Position numbers and translations under genes: made by a program
Notes under the pieces: generated by a model
What the model saw: the letters and a program-made list of their open reading frames with translations, nothing else
What the model was told of the DNA's origin: nothing
Database searches by the model: none
Source of the DNA: Deltaproteobacteria bacterium
Lineage (GTDB): Bacteria > Desulfobacterota > Desulfarculia > Adiutricales > Adiutricaceae
Length of the DNA: 51,567 nt
Assembly: GCA_031288415.1 (NCBI GenBank)
Contig: JAITRL010000031.1
Span: 1-51,567 of the forward strand
Reading direction: 5' to 3'
Shown: piece by piece, positions 45,463 to 51,567 of the stretch
Position numbering within the stretch: the first letter of the stretch is position 1
Layout: each line of letters begins with the position of its first letter

Positions 45463-47670
45463 TCACCTCCTCCGTGCCGCGGCCGCCCCCGCCGGGCTCA
45501 GGTACACGTAGCCCTCCGCGTTGCGGGCCGTCGTCTTGATCAGGTCCTTGCGCAACACCATCAGCCTTATCGCGTCGTCCACCTGCATGCAGCTGCAGTC
45601 CTCGGCCAGCCTGTAGACGTCCGTCTGCGTCAGCCCGCGCGCCTGCCTCGCCCGCGCCAGCCTCAGGACCCGCCTCCGGAAGTAGTCGTTGGGGTTGTAC
45701 GCCACGAAGTCCCGGATCATGCCGACGTACCTGGGGGTGTTCCAGTCCATGAGCGCCATGGCGAAGTCCACGTCCTCCGGCTCGACCGACCGCGGCGTGT
45801 CCCGCGTCCGGCTCGCCGCGTGTATCAGGGCCACCTTGTGCGCCAGCTCCGACACGCGCGAGTAGATGAGGTCCGTCCCGTTGGGGTCGTTCTTGCATTC
45901 CGCCTGCCTCTTCAGCCACCCCAGGGACCATTCCCGGAACATCGCCCGGGCCTCCGGGGTCTTCCCGGCCTTCACGGGCGCCGGCTCGTCCGTCAGGTTG
46001 CCCTTGGTCTCGTAGGCCCTCTGCCCGCGCGGGAGGCCCTTCCCCCCGTCCAGCCGCCGGACGGCCTCCGCCAGGGGCTCCGGGACGTCCTCGCAGACGT
46101 CCTCCCTGGCCTCGGCGGGGTCCAGGTTCAGGCTCATCACTATCGACCGGCTCAGGAAGCCCCCCATCACGTCGTCCACCGTCAGGCTCTTCCAGAAGGC
46201 CGCGGGGACCCCCGTGCCGAACAGCGACACGTGATGCCAGGACACGTTGAAGTCGTGCTCGCTGTTCGCGTAGGCCTTCCCCACGTGCCCCTTGGGCGCG
46301 AAAAGCTTCTTGAAGTTGGTTATCAGTTCGGCCTTGGCCGTGTCCTTGCGGCCCGAGTTGACCGTCCCCACCAGGTCGCCTATCTCGTCCAGCAGGAACA
46401 GCCTCACCGGATGGTCGGCCACGTGCCGCATCAGCGCCGGCCCGGAGGCGAGCTCCGTGGGGCCCAGGTTCTGAGCCCTGACCCCCGCCGCGTCCAGGAT
46501 GCGCGCCGTCGCGGCCAGCGCCGAGTCCTTCCCAGAGCCCGAGGGCGACAGGCCTATCACGTACAGGTTCGTCCTCAGCCCCGTCTCGGTCGTCACCCGC
46601 CCCCCCAGAAGCGTCCCTATCATGCAGAGCCCCGCGCCCATGGAGAACAGCGGGATGTCGACCGTCCTCGACCGGGACGCGTACTCGACTATGTCCCCCA
46701 GCAGGCCCCCCGGCCGCGAGAACCGTTCCGGCACCGCCTGCCCCCCGTAGGGGTCCGCCTCCTCCGGATCCTCCGGCCCCTCCTCCGCCATGGCGGCGGC
46801 CTCCTCGACCGTGGCGGCCGCCGCGGGGGCCGTCCCGTGGTTCCGCCCGTGCGTCCTCACGACGCTCGCGACCGTGTCCTCCACTTCCTTCAGGCCGAGT
46901 TGCTTCCTGTTCCTCCGGTTCCACTGAAGCGCCTTCCCCAGCGCCTCCTCCTCCGTCGACCCCTCGCTTATCCACTTGCCCGCCACGCTGGCCAGGCTGG
47001 CGTTGCGGCGCCCCTCCGGGGCGGGGGCCTCCGTGCATACGCTGACGCCTCTCAGGTCCGCGCCCCTCAGGTTCCCCTTCCGGACGGCGGCCGCCTCCCC
47101 CGATGGCCCCCCCCGCGGGGGGCGGGGGGCCTTCCGCGCCGCCAGAGGCAGGCCCCCCGGCCCCTGCCAGGACGGGTACCATTTCGGCAGCGAGGCCCAG
47201 TCCCCCTCCGAAAGCCATTCGTACTCCCCCTTCCCGCGAGACCAGGGCGAGGGCGGGGCGACTATCGTGCCCCCCTGGCCACGGGCGTCTATCTGGCCGC
47301 CCGTGCCCTCCAGCCCCGGGACCGCGTCCGCGAGCGTCCTGACCGGCCCCTCGTCCGGCCACCCGTAGTACCTGTGGATCCCCTTCCGGGTCCTGGCCGC
47401 GCGCGTGGTCTCCGGCGCGTTCCGCTCCGCCCACTCCGCCGCCGAGGGGCCGTCGCAGTCCATGACCCAAAAGCCGTAGAGCTCCCCCGTCACCAGGGAC
47501 AGCTGCGTGGGGCTCATGGCCAGGAACCATTCGTCCATCTCCTCCCGGCCGGGCCTTTCCGTCTGCCACCGCTTCCACTCCACCATCGGGACCTTGCCGC
47601 GGATGGGCAGGGGCGCGAGGCCCAGCGCCAGGTACGCCTCCGCCGCCCTGTGGAGCCGGACGTTCCCCAT
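45463..47670 (-). CDS. Primase-polymerase / helicase fusion (Prim-Pol with DUF3987-like ATPase)
   Basis: 735 aa. The N-terminal 190 residues are a bifunctional Prim-Pol domain: M-D-C-D-G near 69-74 (metal-binding Asp pair), I-H-R-Y near 95, and GTGGQIDARGQGGTIVAPPS near 122-142. A linker follows, then an ATPase with Walker A G-L-S-P-S-G-S-G-K-D near 370-380, Walker B LFLLDEIGD near 424-432, and the C-terminal helical part. It would make primers and open the fork, the core of phage replication here. Coupled to the clamp downstream by 4 bases. Confidence 0.85.
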   Translation of the reverse strand: MGNVRLHRAAEAYLALGLAPLPIRGKVPMVEWKRWQTERPGREEMDEWFLAMSPTQLSLVTGELYGFWVMDCDGPSAAEWAERNAPETTRAARTRKGIHRYYGWPDEGPVRTLADAVPGLEGTGGQIDARGQGGTIVAPPSPWSRGKGEYEWLSEGDWASLPKWYPSWQGPGGLPLAARKAPRPPRGGPSGEAAAVRKGNLRGADLRGVSVCTEAPAPEGRRNASLASVAGKWISEGSTEEEALGKALQWNRRNRKQLGLKEVEDTVASVVRTHGRNHGTAPAAAATVEEAAAMAEEGPEDPEEADPYGGQAVPERFSRPGGLLGDIVEYASRSRTVDIPLFSMGAGLCMIGTLLGGRVTTETGLRTNLYVIGLSPSGSGKDSALAATARILDAAGVRAQNLGPTELASGPALMRHVADHPVRLFLLDEIGDLVGTVNSGRKDTAKAELITNFKKLFAPKGHVGKAYANSEHDFNVSWHHVSLFGTGVPAAFWKSLTVDDVMGGFLSRSIVMSLNLDPAEAREDVCEDVPEPLAEAVRRLDGGKGLPRGQRAYETKGNLTDEPAPVKAGKTPEARAMFREWSLGWLKRQAECKNDPNGTDLIYSRVSELAHKVALIHAASRTRDTPRSVEPEDVDFAMALMDWNTPRYVGMIRDFVAYNPNDYFRRRVLRLARARQARGLTQTDVYRLAEDCSCMQVDDAIRLMVLRKDLIKTTARNAEGYVYLSPAGAAAARRR

Positions 47671-47673
47671 GCG

Positions 47674-48489
47674 TCAGGCGAGCGGCTCGTGTTCTTCGCA
47701 CCGCCCCGCGCGGGAGGCCGGGGCCTTCCGCAGGACGCAGAGGTCGCCCTCTATCCTCACCCCCCGCTCCCGCAGGGCCTCCTCCGGCACGAACCGGGCG
47801 CAGGTCCCGCAGGCCGGGGCCCCCTCCTCGATCCCCTCGCACAGCCCCGCCGCGGGGCAGAACCGGCAGTCGCCCCCCGACCTGTCCCTGGGGGGCGGGA
47901 CGCGGGCCGTCAGGATCGACCACGCCCGCGCGCGGAGCGCCTCGAACGCCTTCCGGTCGAACCTCACCCGCTCAACGTACAGGTCCTGGTTGTCCTTGCT
48001 CTCCACCACGAACAGCGCCCGCTCCAGCCCCGAGTAGCCCATGTAGCACTGCACCTGGGCCGCGTACTCCGCCCGCCCCGCTATCCCCTTCCGCCGGAAC
48101 ATCTCGAAGGACGTCCGGTTCGCCGACTTCACCTCCAGGACGTGCGGCCTCGACGTCACCCCGTGCACTATCCCGTCGCAGTGGCCCATGAACCGGCCCC
48201 CGAAGTCCGAGAACTCCTCCTGCTCCCCGTCCACCGCGTAGACCAGCCGCAGGTCGCCTATCACCCTGGCCTCCACCGAGTGGCCCATGTCGAACACCCG
48301 GGCCATCCTGCCCTCGACGCGCCGGGGCACGTCCGCGTAAAGCTCCAGCCACAGCCGCAGGGCGCACTGCCTCCCGACCTGGCTCATCCCCAGGTACCGC
48401 CTGCGGGGCTCCGCCTCGGCGCGCGCCGCGCACGCGTCGAATATCCCACCGGCTATCCGGTCGCCCTCCGAGAGGTTCACCGCTACCAT
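47674..48489 (-). CDS. PD-(D/E)XK exonuclease with Cys cluster (Cas4/RecB type)
   Basis: 271 aa from the ATG at 48489 (overlaps the helicase stop by 7 bases). Active-site elements: G-H-C-D-G near 102-106 (Asp105), E-V-K at 119-121, then Q-V-Q-C-Y near 145-149 for the Q-x-x-x-Y motif. The C-terminal part has four or more Cys (CRFCPAAGLC ... CGTC), which in relatives bind a 4Fe-4S cluster. It probably resects DNA in phage recombination. It lies between the helicase and primase-helicase. Confidence 0.85.
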   Translation of the reverse strand: MVAVNLSEGDRIAGGIFDACAARAEAEPRRRYLGMSQVGRQCALRLWLELYADVPRRVEGRMARVFDMGHSVEARVIGDLRLVYAVDGEQEEFSDFGGRFMGHCDGIVHGVTSRPHVLEVKSANRTSFEMFRRKGIAGRAEYAAQVQCYMGYSGLERALFVVESKDNQDLYVERVRFDRKAFEALRARAWSILTARVPPPRDRSGGDCRFCPAAGLCEGIEEGAPACGTCARFVPEEALRERGVRIEGDLCVLRKAPASRAGRCEEHEPLA

Positions 48490-51482
48490 CCGCTCACCTT
48501 CCTGTAGCCGTTGGGGTCCGTCCTGAGCGTCACCCGCTCCGGGAGCCTGAGCTCGGTGCGCGCCCTGCGCACCGCCTCGTCCACCGTCCCCGGCGGCGTG
48601 GGATCGTACAGGCCCGCCCGCGAGTGGAGCCGCCACCAGAGCCGGGCCCTCTCCCGCCCGCGGGCCGAGCCGGAGCCCTCGAAGTCCAGCCAGTGGCTCA
48701 CCGGGGCCGCCCGCCCCTCAAGGTGAAGATCCAGCCGGGCCATCCTGTTGCCCCTGGCCGACACGTGGGGGACCAGGCACCAGCCTTCCAGCCTGTCCCG
48801 GCGCTCCGGGACCCGCCCCTCCGCCTCGACCATCTCCGGGGACTCCTCGAGGGCGGGCGGCCTCGCCGCCGCCTTCGCGGGGAACGCGTGCCCGCAGACG
48901 GGGCACTCCCGAGACGGGGCCGGGACAAGCTCCTTGCACGCGGGGCACACCTTGACGGGCCCGCCCGCGCCGCCTTCCTCGCCCTTGCGCCCCCCGCCCT
49001 CCCTAACCTTCGGGTCGGACGGGTCCCCGTGCTCCTTCCGGTTGTCCGAGAGGTCCAGCACCAGCACGCTGTCCTTGCCCTCCCGCGTCCGCGTCCCCCG
49101 GCCGACCATCTGCACGTAGAGGCCGACCGACTTCGTGGGCCGGCACATCATGATCAGGTCCACCGCGGGGCTGTCCCAGCCCTCCGTGAGTATCCCCACG
49201 TTCACCAGGAACCTCAGCCCCCCGCGCTCGAAGTCCCGCAGGACGGCCGCCCTCTCCCGGGGGCACAGCCCGTCGTAGACCGCCGCCGCGGGGCCCTCGG
49301 CGGAAAGTATCCCCGCCAGCGTCCTCGCGTGCTCTATCGTCACCGCGAAGACCAGGGCCTTCCCCCGGCCCTCCCCGTACCTGCGGTACGCGTCCAGCGC
49401 CGAGGCCAGGTGGACGGGCCGCGACATCTCCCGCCCGAGGGCGCGCGCGTCGTACTCCCCGCGGCTCACCTTGACCCGGGCCAGATCCCTCTCGAGGTCG
49501 ACGGGGATCTTCCACCTGATACGGCAGAGGTGGCCCTCCTCTATCAGGTCGTTCAGCCTCACCGCCCAGTCCAGGGACGGGAAGAAGTTCGTCCGGCCCT
49601 CCCGGCACCTGTCGCCGTATATGTACCCGTGCCCCGTCCGGAACGGCGTCGCCGTCACGCCGAGGATCCAGAGGTCCGGGTTGTCCTTGAGCAGGCGGCC
49701 TATCACCTCGTGGTACTGCCCTCCGGCCTCGAGGTTCGGCAGGTGGTGGCAGTTGTGGACCAGGACGCCTTCGGCGAAATAGTTGCCGTTGCCTTCCACC
49801 TCTAGGTTAAAGACAGCGCCTTGGCCGCGCACCCCTCCGGATCCTTCAGCACTTCCTTGTTCGTAAACCTCAACACCTTGAACCCCAACCCACGCAACAC
49901 CTCGTCCTTCCGCCTGTCCTCCGTCGGAACCGTCCTTTTCCTCATACAGCCTCAGCACCTCCTGCTCCGGATCCAGCGCCCCCGCCTTCACGTACCCCCT
50001 GCGGGTGAAGAAAGGATGGTTCGCCGTGCATACGACCGATGTCCCGTCCGTCAGGAGCACCTTCACCAGGGACGCAGGCCCGCCGACGAACGTTTCGGTC
50101 ACCTCCCGCGTCTCGACGGCCCCGGCGCCGTGGCTGTAGGACGTCACCCTGTCCCCGACGCGTATGGTCTCGATGGGCCGCCCGTCCACGAGCGTTCCGG
50201 CCGGGAAGCACTCGTCCACGACCAGCAGGTCGACGGGCCCCGCGAGCCGGCGCCGCGCCAGGGTCTGCACCGAGGCCACCGTCACCGTCCGCCCCGTGTC
50301 GACCGCCCCGGCGGAGGCGCAGGCCACACCCACGTGCGGCTCCCCCTCGGGCCAGACCCGAAGGAGCTTGTCCCGCGCCTGCGCTATCAGCTCCCGCCGG
50401 TGCGCCAGGATGAGGATCCTCATGCCGGGGTACGCCGTCATGTAGCGGCGTATGAGCTCCGCGAAGATCACCGTGTTGTGGGTCACCGTGAAGTCGCCGA
50501 GGAGGAAGAGGCGGTCGGGGCCTTCCAGCTCGAAGCCGTAGTATTTCCCCGGCCCGAGCGGCCAGACGCCGAAGCCGAACTCCAGGGCGCCTCCCCGCGC
50601 CTGGATCCTCTGGTCGGCCTGGCGCGCCGGGATGTCGCTGGGGATCGTGTCCAGGGCGCCGCTCAGGGAGAGCCGCCAGCACCTGCCGCGTTGGCTGCGT
50701 TCCCCCAGGCGCCTCAGGGCCCGCTCGACGCGCGCCGCGAGCCCGAGGGAACGGGCCAGGAAGGCGAAGTCCATCGCGAGCCGTTCCGATTTCACGTACA
50801 GGTCGTAACGGCCCTCGGACAGGAACCCGTCCGCGTCCAGCGCCCCGGCCAGCAGCTCGAGCCGGTCGCCGGCGGAGGCAGTCAGGTACGCATGCGGCAC
50901 GTGATCCGCCACGAGGCGGTACCCGCCCAGCCCGTGCCCCCACGGCGCCTCCATGCCGCCAAGCATCAGGCCGAGGAGGCGCGGGGGCTCCGCCAGCGGC
51001 CTCCCCGCCGGGGGGAACTCCACCGGCCCCGCCCGGCGCCCCCGGGCGGCCTGCCTGAACGGCTCCGGAGCGCCCAGCCAGGCGTCGACGGGGACGTCCG
51101 CCACGTCGCCCGGCCGCCACTCCCGCCCCCCGGGGCCCGCGATCCCCTCCCCGCCGGCCGGCCCCGCGATCCGCAGGCTCAGCACGTGGCTCCCGTTGGC
51201 CGTGAAGGGGACGCCGCCGTCGTCGGGGACGATCCTGTACATCTCCTCCGTGCCGGAGGCCAGGGAGACCACCTTCCGGGGGCGGCTGTCCGGCCCCATC
51301 AGGAGATCGCCGACGGCCAGCCTCTCCACGGGGACCGTCCGCCCGTCGAACGTCAGCACCGGGGTCCCGGCGCCGAGGCACTTGCCCGCCCCCGTCGCCG
51401 CCTGCAGCAGGACGCGGGGCGTCTCCTGCAGGCGGGCCACGACGGCGTCCAGGGCCTTCCTCTGGTACTCGCGGAGCTCCAT
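48483..51482 (-). CDS. Superfamily II DNA/RNA helicase interrupted by two inteins
   Basis: 999-aa precursor. Removing the two inteins (residues 35-336 and 425-577) leaves a 544-aa helicase: motif I AATGAGK-T, motif Ia and II VVDE-CHH (DECH box), motif III TATPFR near 615, QMVGRGTR for motif VI, then a zinc-ribbon CPACKELVPAPSRECPVCGH and a C-terminal domain. Related phage helicases act in replication or recombination. Both inteins interrupt ATP-binding motifs, so the enzyme is inactive until spliced. It is coupled to the exonuclease gene. Confidence 0.85.
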   Translation of the reverse strand: MELREYQRKALDAVVARLQETPRVLLQAATGAGKCLGAGTPVLTFDGRTVPVERLAVGDLLMGPDSRPRKVVSLASGTEEMYRIVPDDGGVPFTANGSHVLSLRIAGPAGGEGIAGPGGREWRPGDVADVPVDAWLGAPEPFRQAARGRRAGPVEFPPAGRPLAEPPRLLGLMLGGMEAPWGHGLGGYRLVADHVPHAYLTASAGDRLELLAGALDADGFLSEGRYDLYVKSERLAMDFAFLARSLGLAARVERALRRLGERSQRGRCWRLSLSGALDTIPSDIPARQADQRIQARGGALEFGFGVWPLGPGKYYGFELEGPDRLFLLGDFTVTHNTVIFAELIRRYMTAYPGMRILILAHRRELIAQARDKLLRVWPEGEPHVGVACASAGAVDTGRTVTVASVQTLARRRLAGPVDLLVVDECFPAGTLVDGRPIETIRVGDRVTSYSHGAGAVETREVTETFVGGPASLVKVLLTDGTSVVCTANHPFFTRRGYVKAGALDPEQEVLRLYEEKDGSDGGQAEGRGVAWVGVQGVEVYEQGSAEGSGGVRGQGAVFNLEVEGNGNYFAEGVLVHNCHHLPNLEAGGQYHEVIGRLLKDNPDLWILGVTATPFRTGHGYIYGDRCREGRTNFFPSLDWAVRLNDLIEEGHLCRIRWKIPVDLERDLARVKVSRGEYDARALGREMSRPVHLASALDAYRRYGEGRGKALVFAVTIEHARTLAGILSAEGPAAAVYDGLCPRERAAVLRDFERGGLRFLVNVGILTEGWDSPAVDLIMMCRPTKSVGLYVQMVGRGTRTREGKDSVLVLDLSDNRKEHGDPSDPKVREGGGRKGEEGGAGGPVKVCPACKELVPAPSRECPVCGHAFPAKAAARPPALEESPEMVEAEGRVPERRDRLEGWCLVPHVSARGNRMARLDLHLEGRAAPVSHWLDFEGSGSARGRERARLWWRLHSRAGLYDPTPPGTVDEAVRRARTELRLPERVTLRTDPNGYRKVSGW
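49752..50210 (-). mobile_element. Intein 2, inserted in motif II (DE|CHH), nuclease degenerate
   Basis: 153 residues from Cys425 to Asn577. Block A CFPAGTLV, block B TANHPFF with the usual Thr-x-x-His, block F VFNLEVEGNGNYFAEG and block G LVHN, followed by Cys as the +1 residue. The segment between, residues 513-556, is low in complexity, with Gly/Gln/Val, as expected if an endonuclease region is read out of frame. At the DNA level this region encodes a DUF559-like remnant in another frame (see 49802-49945). Confidence 0.85.
49802..49945 (-). pseudogene. Nested DUF559/Vsr-like endonuclease remnant inside intein 2
   Basis: A 47-aa frame, +1 relative to the intein, from an ATG at 49945 to a TAG at 49804. 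It reads DRRKDEVLRGLGFKVLRF followed by TNKEVLKDPEG, close to the C-terminal end of DUF559/Vsr-like nucleases (D-x-x-R-x-x-x-L-x-x-x-G-(F/Y)-x-V-L-R-F). The catalytic part with E-x-D-G-x-x-H is missing. Such nucleases are known inside inteins, so this is a leftover put out of frame by indels. The intein remains open across it. Confidence 0.65.
50475..51380 (-). mobile_element. Intein 1, inserted in motif I (GAGK|T), with LAGLIDADG region
   Basis: 302 residues from Cys35 to Asn336. Block A CLGAGTPVLTFDG, block B FTANGSHVL, then residues 168-250 with PPRLLGLMLGGM and ELLAGALDADGFL (the latter a good LAGLIDADG motif), block F YYGFELEGPDRLFLLGDF and block G TVTHN with Thr as the +1 residue. The first LAGLIDADG-type motif has lost its acidic residue (G-G-M for G-D-G) and the spacing to the second is short, so nuclease activity is doubtful. 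Splicing residues look intact. Confidence 0.85.
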
Positions 51483-51496
51483 CGCGGCGGATCCTC

Positions 51497-51567
51497 TCAG
51501 GCCTGCCCGGCCGGGGGCGGAGGGGGCGCGGGGGCGCCCTTGGGCTGGGGCTTCATGCGGGGCGGGG
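51497..51567 (-). CDS. C-terminal end of an upstream early gene, partial
   Basis: The minus strand is open from the edge of the window to a TGA at 51499-51497, with a Pro/Ala-rich end (MKPQPKGAPAPPPPPAGQA). It stops 14 bases before the helicase start. Pro-rich tails of this kind are common in phage single-strand-binding and recombination proteins, but too little is visible to name it. Confidence 0.45.
   Translation of the reverse strand, partial: PPRMKPQPKGAPAPPPPPAGQA

Noticed and set aside
45445-48507. A 1020-residue open frame on the plus strand opposite the primase-helicase and nuclease genes
   Set aside because: Arg/Pro-rich antisense reading of recognised genes; no domain and no ribosome-binding context.

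Overview
The window is a contiguous piece of a temperate, long-tailed (siphovirus-type) phage or prophage genome of high G+C content. Reasons: a complete head-neck-tail gene order with a tape-measure gene but no sheath or baseplate-wedge genes; a tyrosine integrase; a lysis cassette; and an oppositely transcribed early/replication operon. Codon use is G+C rich but leans on ATA for Ile and AGG for Arg. Together with the anaerobe-type tail proteins this makes me think of a Synergistota or Desulfovibrionaceae host; that is a guess, since no host gene or tRNA is visible. Terminase, portal and the lysogeny repressor are not in the window.

Layout. (1) 1-4860, plus strand: prohead protease/scaffold, lambda gpD-like decoration protein, lambda gpE-like major capsid, Mu gp36/gpG/gp37-like neck and tail-completion proteins, tail tube. 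(2) 4857-23238, plus: tail assembly chaperone with a -1 frameshift site, tape measure, a tail-tip block resembling D3112/JBD30-type phages, then six tail-fibre-like genes including an RCC1-repeat propeller. (3) 23270-29625, plus: lysis and cargo region (XhlA-like protein, GH108 endolysin, holin candidate, i- and o-spanins), with a Tad1-like anti-defence candidate, two orphan DNA methyltransferases, a duplicated spanin segment, and a pair of DUF4145 genes on the minus strand. (4) 29626-31059: AT-rich putative attP region, an excellent sigma70-type promoter and a P4-type integrase. (5) 51567-30887, minus: one long early operon. In transcription order: unknown partial gene, helicase carrying two inteins, PD-(D/E)XK nuclease, primase-polymerase/helicase, phage sliding clamp, small paralogous ORFs, RusA, BRO antirepressor, HTH protein, ankyrin-like repeat genes, four EAV-motif paralogs, nucleotide kinase, ThyX, ASCH-repeat fusion, HTH-repeat proteins, a Type ISP-like methylase fragment and an AlpA-type regulator.

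How it fits together: the early operon supplies recombination (nuclease, RusA), replication (primase-helicase, clamp) and thymidylate synthesis (ThyX, kinase). Between these lie fast-evolving accessory families. The most unusual content is (a) a family of seven genes built from about 37 copies of a 27-residue, shortened ankyrin-like repeat; (b) the helicase whose motif I and motif II are each split by an intein, the second containing an out-of-frame nuclease remnant; and (c) a 12-bp-arm perfect inverted repeat embedded in the BRO gene.
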